Source of the DNA: Verrucomicrobiota bacterium
Lineage (GTDB): Bacteria > Verrucomicrobiota > Kiritimatiellia > RFP12 > UBA1067
NCBI GenBank assembly: GCA_023269675.1
Contig: JAHFSX010000021.1
Location: 45,845 to 109,844, forward strand
Length of the DNA: 64,000 nt
Direction of reading: 5' to 3'
Positions 43,416 through 52,189 of the stretch are shown piece by piece (within the stretch, counting starts at the first letter, position 1; each line of letters starts with the position of its first letter). Below the pieces are notes generated by a model, which was not told the DNA's origin, did no database searches, and saw only the letters and a program-made list of their open reading frames with translations. The translations under genes were made by a program, and so were the position numbers.

Positions 43416-45080
43416 TTATCCTTTGGCCTCGTCGTTTTGTCGGATCTGCACGCGCCGGATCTTGCCGCTGATGGTTTTGGGCAGCTCAGAGACAAACTCC
43501 ACGATGCGCGGATATTTGTAGGGCGCGGTCACGTGCTTGACGTGCTCCTGCAACTCCCTGGCCACCTCGTCTGACGGCGCATGCCCGTGGGATAGCACCA
43601 CCGTGGCCTTGACCACCTGGCCGCGGTCGCGGTCGGCCACGCCGGTGACCGCACACTCCAGCACCGCCGGATGCTCCAGCAGGGCGCTTTCAACCTCGAA
43701 CGGCCCGATGCGGTAACCGGAACTTTTGATCACATCGTCGGCGCGTCCCACAAACCAGTAATACCCGTCTTGATCGCGCCAGGCCATATCGCCCGTGTAG
43801 TAGGTGTCGTGGTGCCAGACCTTGCGCGTGAGGCCGGCGTCGCGGTGATAGCCGTCGAACATGCCCAGCGGCTTCACAACCCCCGTGCGCACCACAAGCT
43901 GCCCTTCCTCGCCCACCTCGCACGAGCGGCCTTCGTGATCCAGCAGGTCCAACTCGTACCCCGGCGCGGCGCAGCCCATCGAGCCCGGCTTGGGCGTCAT
44001 CCACGGGAAGGTGCCCGCGACCACCGTCAGCTCGGTCTGCCCATACGCCTCGTGCAGCTTCAGCCCCGTGCCTTGCAGAAACTTCTGATACACCTCGGGA
44101 TTCAACGGCTCCCCCGCCACCACGCAATGCGCGAGCCGCGTGAAATCATAGGCTTGGAGATCCTCCTTGATGAAGTAGCGGTACATGGTCGGCGGCGCGC
44201 AGAAGGTGGTCACGCCGTATTTGGCCACCACCTTCAAGACCGACCGCGCGTGGAACTTCTCCATGTCGTAGACCATCACCGCGCTGCCGCACATCCACTG
44301 GCCGTAGATCTTGCCCCACGCGGCCTTGGCCCAGCCGGTATCCGCGATGGTCAGGTGCAGGCCCCCGTCCCGGCAGCACTGCCAATACTTCGCCGTCACC
44401 AGATGGCCGAACGGGTAGAGGAAATTGTGCCGCACCATCTTGGGCATGCCGGTCGTGCCCGAGGTGAAATAGAGCAGCATGATGTCTGACGCGCCCGTCT
44501 TCCGTGCGCAGTCCGCTTCGTCCAAGCGGTCGGACGCGCCCGCCATCAGCGCCTGAAAATCGACCCACGGAGAGCCGTCGTCGCCGCCGTTGACCAGCGC
44601 GCGCACGCCGACCGGCGTCTCCGCAAGCGCCTGGTCCACCGCGTCGCGGATCGAGGGCTCGTTCACGCAGAGGATCATCTTCACGCCCGAGGCCTTCACG
44701 CGGTACACGAGGTCCTTCTTCATCAGCTGATGGGTAGCCGGAATCGCGATCGCGCCGATTTTGCACAGCCCCATCAGCGCGAACCAAAACTCATACCGCC
44801 GCTTGAGGATCAGCATCACCGCATCGCCGCGCCGGATGCCGAGCGCCATGAACGCGCGGGCCGCCCGGCTGCTCTCGCGCGCCATCTCCCCCATCGTGAA
44901 TGACCGCTCCCCGCCGTGGTCGTCGCACCACACGAGCGCGCGCCGGTCCGGCTCGCGCGCCGCGACCGCGTCCAGCACGTCAAAACCGAAGTTGAAGGTC
45001 AGAGGCAGCTTCACCCTGAAATTCGCCAGGAAATCCGCGTGCGAGTCGAACGTCTCCCGTTCCAGCCATGGACACACCAT
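43416..45080 (-). CDS. AMP-forming acyl-CoA synthetase (MACS-like)
   Basis: A 554-residue ANL-superfamily enzyme. The P-loop-like motif is LLYFTSGTTGMPKMVRHN, with HEAYGQTELTVV, YYTGDMAWRDQDGYYWFVGRADDVIKSSGYRIGPFEVE, and the catalytic lysine region LPKTISGKIRRVQI. It activates an organic acid with ATP and CoA; the sequence resembles medium-chain/acetyl-type synthetases found next to 2-oxoacid:ferredoxin oxidoreductases. With that enzyme it could interconvert branched-chain or aromatic acids, their acyl-CoA and 2-oxoacids. The start with a GGGGG site was chosen. It follows the cupin regulator by 17 bases. Confidence 0.88.
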   Translation of the reverse strand: MVCPWLERETFDSHADFLANFRVKLPLTFNFGFDVLDAVAAREPDRRALVWCDDHGGERSFTMGEMARESSRAARAFMALGIRRGDAVMLILKRRYEFWFALMGLCKIGAIAIPATHQLMKKDLVYRVKASGVKMILCVNEPSIRDAVDQALAETPVGVRALVNGGDDGSPWVDFQALMAGASDRLDEADCARKTGASDIMLLYFTSGTTGMPKMVRHNFLYPFGHLVTAKYWQCCRDGGLHLTIADTGWAKAAWGKIYGQWMCGSAVMVYDMEKFHARSVLKVVAKYGVTTFCAPPTMYRYFIKEDLQAYDFTRLAHCVVAGEPLNPEVYQKFLQGTGLKLHEAYGQTELTVVAGTFPWMTPKPGSMGCAAPGYELDLLDHEGRSCEVGEEGQLVVRTGVVKPLGMFDGYHRDAGLTRKVWHHDTYYTGDMAWRDQDGYYWFVGRADDVIKSSGYRIGPFEVESALLEHPAVLECAVTGVADRDRGQVVKATVVLSHGHAPSDEVARELQEHVKHVTAPYKYPRIVEFVSELPKTISGKIRRVQIRQNDEAKG

Positions 45081-45097
45081 TGACAACCCCCGTCGCG

Positions 45098-45649
45098 CTA
45101 AGCGGTGATAACGGCCAGGAAAGTGGCGGGCGCCGAACCCTCGGCCTGCATGCCGTGCGGCGTGGCGGAATCGAAATAGGCGCTGTCGCCCGGCGCCAGC
45201 ACCCGCGTGCTGTCGCCCACCGTCAGCCGCAGCAGCCCCGAGAGCGCGTAGTTGAACTCCTGCCCCGGATGGGAGTTGAGGTGCAGCTCCTTCAGCGAAG
45301 GCTCGACCGTCACGACGTACGGCTCCATCACCTTGCCCGCGAAAAGCGCGCCCAGCGCCTCGTAGTGATACGCGTGGCGGCGTTCGACCACCGGGCCGGT
45401 GCCCGCGCGCGTCAGATGAAACACCTTGGCGTGCGCGTCCCCGCCCGTCAGAAGGGCCGTCACCTCCACCCGGTAAAAAGCGGCCAGCGCCGAAACATAA
45501 CTCAGCGGGAGATCCTCCCCGCCCGTCTCGTACCGGCTATAGGTCTCGACCGTCACGCCGGTCTGCGCGGCCACCGCGGCCGCCGTCAGGCCCGAGGCGT
45601 CACGCAACCCTCTGACACGCACAGCGATCGCCCGTCTCTGGTTCTGCAT
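45098..45649 (-). CDS. XRE-cupin transcriptional regulator
   Basis: A 183-residue protein with an N-terminal helix-turn-helix (RVRGLRDASGLTAAAVAAQTGVTVETYSRYETG) and a C-terminal cupin sensor (LHLNSHPGQEFNYALSGLLRLTVGDSTRVLAPGDSAYFDSATPHGM). This fusion is a common regulator within 2-oxoacid oxidoreductase / acyl-CoA synthetase operons. It probably senses an acid or acyl metabolite and controls the operon it lies in. GGAGG lies six bases before the chosen ATG, two codons inside the ORF-track version. Confidence 0.88.
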   Translation of the reverse strand: MQNQRRAIAVRVRGLRDASGLTAAAVAAQTGVTVETYSRYETGGEDLPLSYVSALAAFYRVEVTALLTGGDAHAKVFHLTRAGTGPVVERRHAYHYEALGALFAGKVMEPYVVTVEPSLKELHLNSHPGQEFNYALSGLLRLTVGDSTRVLAPGDSAYFDSATPHGMQAEGSAPATFLAVITA

Positions 45650-45685
45650 GCGCAACCTCCGCTGGCCGGCCCGGCCGCCCGATGA

Positions 45686-47116
45686 CTATCCCCTGACTTC
45701 CGCTGGCACATGCCGCTCCAGCCAGGCCGTGGCCTCGCTGAAGAGCAGGCGGTTCTTCTCCACCAGCGCGGGCTTCTTCTTGAAACTCGCGTCCAACGCC
45801 GCCAGCAGGTGTTCGCTTCTCAGCCCCGTCACCTCCAGCCACGCCAAGGCCGCCAGCATCATGGTGTTCGCCGCCTGCGGCACACCCAGCCGGAGCGAGA
45901 GGTCGATCGCGGGCATGGAGACCACGCGCACGCCGGCCGGCGCCGGCATCGTCAGCGGCACCGAGGCATCGACAATCACCAGGCCGCCCGGCCTCACGTC
46001 GGGCGCGAAACGCTCGTACGAGGGCTGGTTCATGCAAACCAGCACGTCGGGACGATCCACCGCCGGCGAGCCGATCGGCTTGCCCGAGACCACCACCGAG
46101 CACGCCGCCGACCCGCCGCGCTGCTCCGGCCCGTAACTCGGAAACCAGGTGGTGAAGCGCTTTTCAAGACGCGCCGCCTCCGCCACGCAGATGCCGAGGC
46201 TCAGGATGCCCTGCCCGCCGAAACCGGTAAACTTCAGGCGTTGCTCTTTGAACGCCTCGTCCGCCTCCGCCACCGGCGCCTGATGCTGCCGCTCCGACTG
46301 CGCGAAGAACGCCTCCACTCCGGGCGCGGGCGCGACCGGCGCGCGCGGAACCGCCGTCGCGCTGTTGTCGCGCATGCAACCCAGCGGAAATTCCCGCTCC
46401 ATCTCTTCCATGCAGAAGATCGCCGCCCTGATCGAATCCAGCCCCATATTCGTCGGGCACGGCGAGATGAACTCCACGAAGGCGTAGCCCTTACCGTCGC
46501 GCTGGATCTCCAGCGCCTTGCGCACCGCCCGGCGGGCCTGCATGATGCGCTTGGTGTCGGCCACGGAGACCCGCTCGATCAGCACCGGGGCCTTGAGCTG
46601 GTTCAACACCTCGCAGACGTGCAGCGGATAGCCGGCCGTCAGCGGGTCGCGGCCGAACGGCGAAGTGGTGGTCTTCATGCCCACCAGCGTGGTCGGCGCC
46701 ATCTGTCCGCCGGTCATGCCATACGTCGCGTTGTTGACGAAAAAGACCGCCATGTGCTCGCCGCGGCTGGCCGCCTGGAAGGTGTTGTTGAAACCGATCG
46801 CGCCCAGATCGCCGTCGCCCTGATACGAGATCACCACCGCCTCGCGACGGCCCCGGTTGATCGCCGTGCCCACGGCCGGCGCCCGCCCGTGCGCCGCGCC
46901 CACGTTGCCGCAGTCGCAGTAATAGTAGCCGAACACGCCGCACCCGATCGGATTGACGATGATCGTGCGGTCCTGCAAGCCCAGCTCCACCATGGCCTCG
47001 GTGATCAGCTTGTGAATGATGCCGTGCCCGCATCCCGCGCAGTAATGCGTCGCACGCGTCGGCTGCCCGCTGCGGACGAAGGACTCGTACATGCCGACTG
47101 TTTTTTTCTGTGTCAT
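45686..47116 (-). CDS. 2-oxoacid:ferredoxin oxidoreductase, fused beta (TPP) and gamma subunits
   Basis: A 476-residue fusion. The N-terminal part is the TPP-binding beta subunit: HYCAGCGHGIIHKLI, then the TPP motif ISYQGDGDLGAIGFNNTFQA ... VNNATYGMTGGQ. From about residue 290 it is the gamma subunit (LKFTGFGGQGILSLGICVAEAA ... SYGPEQRGGSAACSVVVS). In many organisms these are separate genes. The enzyme oxidatively decarboxylates a 2-oxoacid to acyl-CoA with reduction of ferredoxin, working in the cytoplasm. The ATG overlaps the alpha-subunit stop by four bases. Substrate type (branched-chain, 2-oxoglutarate or aryl) is open. Confidence 0.9.
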   Translation of the reverse strand: MTQKKTVGMYESFVRSGQPTRATHYCAGCGHGIIHKLITEAMVELGLQDRTIIVNPIGCGVFGYYYCDCGNVGAAHGRAPAVGTAINRGRREAVVISYQGDGDLGAIGFNNTFQAASRGEHMAVFFVNNATYGMTGGQMAPTTLVGMKTTTSPFGRDPLTAGYPLHVCEVLNQLKAPVLIERVSVADTKRIMQARRAVRKALEIQRDGKGYAFVEFISPCPTNMGLDSIRAAIFCMEEMEREFPLGCMRDNSATAVPRAPVAPAPGVEAFFAQSERQHQAPVAEADEAFKEQRLKFTGFGGQGILSLGICVAEAARLEKRFTTWFPSYGPEQRGGSAACSVVVSGKPIGSPAVDRPDVLVCMNQPSYERFAPDVRPGGLVIVDASVPLTMPAPAGVRVVSMPAIDLSLRLGVPQAANTMMLAALAWLEVTGLRSEHLLAALDASFKKKPALVEKNRLLFSEATAWLERHVPAEVRG

Positions 47117-48201
47117 GAAAGCCTTCCGCTTGGCTCACCCGGAGCTCCGCCCGCCAATTCCCGCTTCGCGGCCGCCACCACCTCGTCCACGGTCACCACC
47201 ATGCCGCCCATGCGGTTGCAGAGGCCGACAGGCTGATACCGCGCGCCCGCTTTCGCGATCTGGAGCAGCACGTCGTCATGAAACTGACCCGAGCTCAGCT
47301 CCACGACCAGCGCCCTGCGCCCCTCGATCGTCCGGCACAACGCCGGCGCGGGAAACGGGCTCAGCGACAGGGGTCGGAACACGCCGGCCTTCACGCCTTG
47401 CTCGCGCAGCGCCTCGGCCGCCGTCCGCGCGATGCGGCTCGAAATGCCGTACGCCACCAGCACCAGCTCCGCATCGTCGCAGAGGTACGTCTCGTGCTGC
47501 GCCTCGACCTGCATCGCCGCATACTTCGCCTGCAGCCGCACGTTGTGGGCCTCCTGCTCCAGCGCAGTGGGGCGGATCGAAACGACCAGATTGCCGCGCG
47601 TCTCAGGCGTGCCGTGCACGGCCCACGAAGTTGTGTCGGGCTTCGGCATCTCGCGCTCGGGCAGCGCCAGCGTCTCCATCATCTGGCCCAGCAGCCCGTC
47701 CGCCAGCACGATCGCCGGGGTCAGGTATTTGAACGACAGCTCAAACGCCCGCATCGTGAGGTCGCACATCTCCTGCACGCTGGCCGGAGCCAGCACCACG
47801 CACCGGTAGTTCCCGTGGCCGCCGCCCTTGACCGCCTGGTTGTAGTCGCCTTGCTCGGGATAGACGTTGCCGAGTCCCGGCCCCGCGCGCATGATGTTCA
47901 CGACCACGCCCGGCAGGTCCGCGCCGGCCATGTACGAGAGCCCTTCCTGCATCAGGCTCATGCCGGGGCCTGACGTCGCTGTCAGCGCCAACCGTCCCGC
48001 CGCCGCCGCTCCGTAGACCATGTTGATCGAGGCCGTCTCGCACTCGGCCTGCAGAAACTCGCGGCCCACCGACGGGAACCACCGCGCCGCCGCGTGCGCG
48101 ATCTCGCTGGCGGGCGTGATCGGATACCCGAAATAAACGTCGCAGCCGGCATACATCGCGCCGATCACCACCGCCTCGTTGCCCTTGACAAACTTGGTCA
48201 T
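47113..48201 (-). CDS. 2-oxoacid:ferredoxin oxidoreductase, alpha subunit (VorB-like)
   Basis: A 362-residue alpha subunit. Motifs are VIGAMYAGCDVYFGYPITPASEIAH at the N-terminus, SGPGMSLMQEGLSYMAGADLPGVVVNIMRAGPGLG, and a C-terminal FRPLSLSPFPAPAL segment. VorB-type 3-methyl-2-oxobutanoate dehydrogenase subunits and 2-oxoglutarate alpha subunits look alike, so the substrate is not fixed. The start was shortened to MTKFVKGNEAVV, preceded by GAGGAG; the ORF-track extension is an Arg-rich shadow. It follows the ferredoxin by 61 bases and is coupled to the beta/gamma gene. Confidence 0.9.
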   Translation of the reverse strand: MTKFVKGNEAVVIGAMYAGCDVYFGYPITPASEIAHAAARWFPSVGREFLQAECETASINMVYGAAAAGRLALTATSGPGMSLMQEGLSYMAGADLPGVVVNIMRAGPGLGNVYPEQGDYNQAVKGGGHGNYRCVVLAPASVQEMCDLTMRAFELSFKYLTPAIVLADGLLGQMMETLALPEREMPKPDTTSWAVHGTPETRGNLVVSIRPTALEQEAHNVRLQAKYAAMQVEAQHETYLCDDAELVLVAYGISSRIARTAAEALREQGVKAGVFRPLSLSPFPAPALCRTIEGRRALVVELSSGQFHDDVLLQIAKAGARYQPVGLCNRMGGMVVTVDEVVAAAKRELAGGAPGEPSGRLS

Positions 48202-48262
48202 GCCCGCTCCTCGCCCTTCTCCGCCTTCAGGCGGACGTCGTCCCCGCGAGCCGCCCGACACC

Positions 48263-48505
48263 TTACGGCTTCGCGATCGTGATCGCGTACGGTTCGGGAC
48301 AGTTGTAAAAACAGATCGCACAGCCTGTGCACCCCTCGCCGGCATATTCCGCCGGCTTGACGCCGCGGCTGTTCAGCCGGCCGGACAGGCGCAGGCACTG
48401 CTTGGGACACGCCGCCACACAACGTCCGCAGCCCTTGCACTCATCGGCATCGAAGACCGGGCGCGGCAGCTCCGGCTGCACCGTATGACTCTCGTGGACT
48501 GACAT
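48263..48505 (-). CDS. Ferredoxin-type 2[4Fe-4S] subunit
   Basis: An 80-residue protein with two CxxCxxCxxxCP clusters: [15 protein letters not shown] and [12 protein letters not shown]. It is the delta subunit or electron acceptor of the 2-oxoacid oxidoreductase encoded next. AGGAG lies six bases upstream of the chosen ATG; an ATG two codons earlier would touch the site directly. It is the first gene of the six-gene operon; TATATA lies about 50 bases upstream but has no convincing -35. Confidence 0.92.
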   Translation of the reverse strand: MSVHESHTVQPELPRPVFDADECKGCGRCVAACPKQCLRLSGRLNSRGVKPAEYAGEGCTGCAICFYNCPEPYAITIAKP

Positions 48506-48607
48506 CGTCATCTCCTAAACGCTAAGAGGGCAAAACAAGGTATATAGTCTGCCATTTATGCTGCCGGCACGCAAGGAAGCCTTCTCCGCAAACCGGGTCA
48601 TGCCGCG

Positions 48608-49411
48608 TCAAGCCCCGCCCTTGCGCCGCTCCTCGACTTTGACCGCATCCCAGACCGCATCCATCTCCGCCAGCGTGCATTCCCTGAGCGCCCGGCCCTG
48701 TGCGCGGATGCGGCGCTCCACCTCGCGGAACCGGCGCGAAAACTTCTTGTTGGTCCCTTCCAGCGCGCTCTCGGCGTCGACCTCCACAAAGCGGCAGTAG
48801 TTGACCACCGAAAAGAGCAGGTCGCCCATCTCCTCGGTCACCTTCTGCAGGTCACCCGCCGCCACCGCCTCTTTCAGCTCCGCCAGCTCCTCCTCGATCT
48901 TCCCGGTCGCGCCGGTGGCGTCTTCCCAGTCGAAGCCCACCCGCGCGGCCTTGGACTGCGTGCGCTGCGCCTTGAGCAGCGCCGGCAGGGCCGCGGGCAC
49001 GCCGTCAATCGCGGACCGGTCCGGCTTCTTGCCCTTCTCGGTCTGCTTGATGGCCTCCCAGTTGCGGAGCACCTGCCCCGCCGTGTCCGCCACCGCATCG
49101 CCGAACACATGCGGGTGCCGCCGGATCAGTTTTTCCGCGAGCGCCTCGGCCACGTCATTGAGCGTGAACAGCCCCTCCTCCTCGCGGATGGCGCACTGGA
49201 AGACCACCTGCAGCAGGACGTCGCCCAGCTCTTCCACATGCAAGGCGAGGTCTTGGCCGTCCATGGCCTCCAGCAGCTCATAGGTCTCCTCCAGCAGGCA
49301 CGGCTTGAGCGTCTGGAACGTCTGCTCGCGGTCCCACGGGCACCCGCCGGGCGCGCGCAACCGCTTCATCACCTCGTACAGCCTGCCGACGCCGTTCAAC
49401 TCTGTGTCCAT
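48608..49411 (-). CDS. mazG: Nucleoside triphosphate pyrophosphohydrolase MazG
   Basis: A 267-residue protein with two MazG domains, the usual length. The first has GGCPWDREQTFQTLKPCLLEETYELLEAM and HVEELGDVLLQVVFQ; the second has KIEEELAELKEAV and KVTEEMGDLLFSVVN. The Glu/Asp sets bind the metal ions needed to hydrolyse NTPs to NMPs. The start, set by GGGAGG, is 50 codons inside the ORF-track version. It lies downstream of a terminator that separates it from the HAD-like gene. Confidence 0.94.
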   Translation of the reverse strand: MDTELNGVGRLYEVMKRLRAPGGCPWDREQTFQTLKPCLLEETYELLEAMDGQDLALHVEELGDVLLQVVFQCAIREEEGLFTLNDVAEALAEKLIRRHPHVFGDAVADTAGQVLRNWEAIKQTEKGKKPDRSAIDGVPAALPALLKAQRTQSKAARVGFDWEDATGATGKIEEELAELKEAVAAGDLQKVTEEMGDLLFSVVNYCRFVEVDAESALEGTNKKFSRRFREVERRIRAQGRALRECTLAEMDAVWDAVKVEERRKGGA

Positions 49412-49427
49412 TCCGCACCTCCCTCGC

Positions 49428-49463
49428 AAAAAAACACAGGCCCCGTTTCGCAGAAACGGGGCC
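49428..49463 (-). terminator. Rho-independent terminator
   Basis: Arms GGCCCCGTTTC/GAAACGGGGCC with a 3-base loop; on the reverse strand it is followed by TGTGTTTTTTT. It ends transcription of the HAD-like gene before mazG. Confidence 0.85.
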
Positions 49464-49496
49464 GCATCAGTCATCGCTCGTTCTGACCGCTCACCC

Positions 49497-50177
49497 TCAG
49501 ACCCGCAAAATGCGGACCACTTCGTCCGCCAGTCCGGCCGAGAAATCGCTGATGTGGACATCGCAGCCGCTGACGTCCTGATACTCGGTCTGCGGGCTGA
49601 CCTTCACCATGACGCCCATGCCGGAGGTCAGCGCGCCCTTCACGGAGTAGCCCGAGCCCGCCACCGCCACGCACAGCCGCTCGTGCAGGTCGTTCTTGCG
49701 CGCGCCGCGGCGCCAGCCGTCCCAGCTGCAGAAGCCGAAGCCGTTCGACGCGTCGTGCATGACGATCAGCTTTTCCGGCTGCGCCCCGGGGAACACGGCC
49801 CGCACCGCTTCGCTGTCGGCGCGCGAGACGATCACCACTTTCATGCCCTTGCCGAGCAGCGCTTTCACGAAATCCACAAATCCGGCGGGCACCTTGGGCA
49901 ACGCCCCTTTCAGCGCCTCGGCGTACTGCTCGTAACACTCCGCGATCACAGCCGGCACGTCGATGGTCTTCTGCTGCTTGTTGCACAGCGCGTTCAGTCC
50001 GGACGAAAACGATTTGCCCCCCATCGAGCGGGCCATCAGCGTCGCGTCCAGCCGCACACCCTCTTTCGCAAGACGCGTACGGCAGATATCCAGCAGGAAT
50101 GCATGCCCGGGAAGGACCGCAAAATCGAACTCCACAATCACGCCACGCTGCAGCTGAGCGGCAGAAGAAATACTCAT
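49497..50177 (-). CDS. HAD-like protein with degenerate active site
   Basis: A 226-residue protein with the outline of a beta-phosphoglucomutase-like HAD hydrolase: helical cap, then GKGMKVVIVSRADSEAV (motif II Ser) and ERLCVAVAGSGYSVKGALTSGMGVMVKV. Motif I reads FDFAVLPG, where the second Asp of DxD is Ala, and the usual EDS of motif IV is AGSG. It is therefore probably not an ordinary phosphatase; it may bind a ligand or act through other residues. The start has GAGGAG six bases upstream. It is alone and divergent from the MPP-PHP gene. Confidence 0.65.
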   Translation of the reverse strand: MSISSAAQLQRGVIVEFDFAVLPGHAFLLDICRTRLAKEGVRLDATLMARSMGGKSFSSGLNALCNKQQKTIDVPAVIAECYEQYAEALKGALPKVPAGFVDFVKALLGKGMKVVIVSRADSEAVRAVFPGAQPEKLIVMHDASNGFGFCSWDGWRRGARKNDLHERLCVAVAGSGYSVKGALTSGMGVMVKVSPQTEYQDVSGCDVHISDFSAGLADEVVRILRV

Positions 50178-50416
50178 CACAAACTCCTCGGTGTTCAAAA
50201 ACTCTTATATGCAGAACAATGAATGCCATACTTTACCGTTACGCTCCCCCGTGGTCAAGCGTCCGTTGCGGGACCGGTTTTCAGCATCCGTCTTCATTCC
50301 GCCTTCACCGGTGTTTCCTGTTGACCCGATGCGCAACTTCTTTTACCCTATTGCGACTTTTTGCCCGAACCCTTTTTTATTTATAACGAACACCCACCTG
50401 AAGGCTGCCACGACGC

Positions 50417-51925
50417 ATGAGTGAACCGTCCCTAACCTTGTTGGCCATCGCCGACCCGCACTATACCGGCCTCGCACGCCAGACCGCGCAGCTTCCCCAG
50501 CTGCGCGGCGAGTTGGCGCACACGCTGCTCAAGAAAGTTTTCGCGCGCCTGCATCACATGGGCATCAAGCCCGACCTCACCGTGCTGCTCGGCGATCTGG
50601 TCGAGAACGGCGCGGACAGCAACGCCGACCTCGACCTGGTGACCCTGCACGGCGAGCTTACCCGCAGCGGGATCCCGGTCCTCGCCTTGCCCGGCAACCA
50701 CGACTGCTCCCCGGCCGCGTTCAACACCTTCTTCAACACCACGCCCGGCCTGCACGAGTTCGGCGGCTACGGGTTCATTGTCTTCAACGACACCTACGCC
50801 GAAAACCACGAGTGCTCCCGTTCGGACGAGGACCTCGCGATGACCAAGGCCCTCGCCGAGACGCACCCCGGCCTGCCGCTCATCGCGCTGCAGCATCCGC
50901 CCATCTACCCCCCGATCGACTCGCACTACCCCTACCGCCCCACGAACGCCGGCGAGATCATCGACTCGTTCCAGAAGGCGGGCGTCATCCTCTCGCTCAG
51001 CGGCCACTACCACAAAGGCCAGAAGGCGCGCACGCACGAGGGCGTGCTCTACCACACCGTCTCCGCCCTGTGCGAGCAGCCGTTCCGCTTCAGCCTCATC
51101 CGCATCACCGGAACCCGCGTGGAGATCGAAGAGCTCAGCCTCGCCATGCAGGTGCCGAACATCATCGACGTCCACAGCCACACGGAGCACGCCTACTGCG
51201 GCACCACCGTCGACACCGCGCCCTGCATCGCGCTCTCCCAGGCGCTGGGCGTCTCCGCGCTGTGCATCACCGAACACGCCTTCCAGCTCTATTTCGAGAA
51301 GGCCCGCGCCATGGGCTTCCAGTGGCAGAGCGATCCCACGCTCGTCGAAGAGGTGTGGGCCAGCACCGGCCGCCACCGCATGGCAGCCTATCAGCAGTTC
51401 GCCCAGAACCTGCGCTCGCCCTTCGTCAAGATCGGCCTGGAGCTGGACCTCTACGACAACGGCAAACTCCTGCTCGCGCCCGAGGACGCCGCGTTCGACT
51501 GGGACATCCTGATCGGCGCGATCCACTTCATCCAGGGTTTCGTGCCCGGCCAGACCGGCCAGCAAGAGGCCGAGAAGCTTTTCATCCGCGACGTGGAGCG
51601 CCTGGTCGACCACGACATCGCCGTGCTGGCCCACCCCTTCCGCTTCTTCGCCCGCAACAAGCTGGCTTGCCCCGTCCACCTCTACCCCGTGGTCGCAGGC
51701 CTGCTGGCCGACAGCGGCGTGGCCGCGGAGGTGAACTTCCACACCAACAAGCCCGATCCGGACTTCATCCGGATCTGCGCCGAGAAGGACGTCAAGATCG
51801 CCCTCGCCTCGGACACGCACGACCTCGCCGAGGCCGGCGAATTCTGGCCGCACGTGAACGTGCTCAGGCAGGCGGGCATCACCCCCAAAATGTACGCCGA
51901 CGCGCTCTTCTCCTTCGGCGCCTAG
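50417..51925 (+). CDS. Fusion of metallophosphoesterase and PHP phosphoesterase domains
   Basis: A 502-residue cytoplasmic protein. Residues about 1-250 are a calcineurin-like metallophosphoesterase with all motifs: IADPHY, LLGDLVENG, LPGNHDC, LQHPP, SGHYHKG. Residues about 254-500 are a PHP domain: IDVHSHTEHAYCG, ITEHAF, GLELDLYDNG, VLAHPFR, ALASDTHDLAE. Each domain alone binds two or three metal ions and hydrolyses phosphoesters; the combination in one chain is unusual and suggests sequential dephosphorylation or a bifunctional nuclease/phosphatase. There is no strong ribosome-binding site; ATG follows a C-rich leader. It is divergent from the HAD-like gene. Confidence 0.87.
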   Translation: MSEPSLTLLAIADPHYTGLARQTAQLPQLRGELAHTLLKKVFARLHHMGIKPDLTVLLGDLVENGADSNADLDLVTLHGELTRSGIPVLALPGNHDCSPAAFNTFFNTTPGLHEFGGYGFIVFNDTYAENHECSRSDEDLAMTKALAETHPGLPLIALQHPPIYPPIDSHYPYRPTNAGEIIDSFQKAGVILSLSGHYHKGQKARTHEGVLYHTVSALCEQPFRFSLIRITGTRVEIEELSLAMQVPNIIDVHSHTEHAYCGTTVDTAPCIALSQALGVSALCITEHAFQLYFEKARAMGFQWQSDPTLVEEVWASTGRHRMAAYQQFAQNLRSPFVKIGLELDLYDNGKLLLAPEDAAFDWDILIGAIHFIQGFVPGQTGQQEAEKLFIRDVERLVDHDIAVLAHPFRFFARNKLACPVHLYPVVAGLLADSGVAAEVNFHTNKPDPDFIRICAEKDVKIALASDTHDLAEAGEFWPHVNVLRQAGITPKMYADALFSFGA

Positions 51926-52189
51926 CCGGCCGCGAAATCGCCGAGGACTCCCTTTCTGGACCGCAGCCGGCGCGCATCGCGCGCCTGGCTCACCCGCACC
52001 CGCCGCGTGCGCGTGGTGCGCGGTTGACGGACTTGAAATTATCAGAAGCACCCGGCATCACGGCGTCCCCAACCCCCGATTCCCGATTCCTGCAGATCGG
52101 CGCCCCGCATTTCGCGCTCGAATCCCGCGCGCATAAATCGTATCATTCAAACTCATGAATGAGGGATCCCCCCTCCTGGGAGAAATCAC

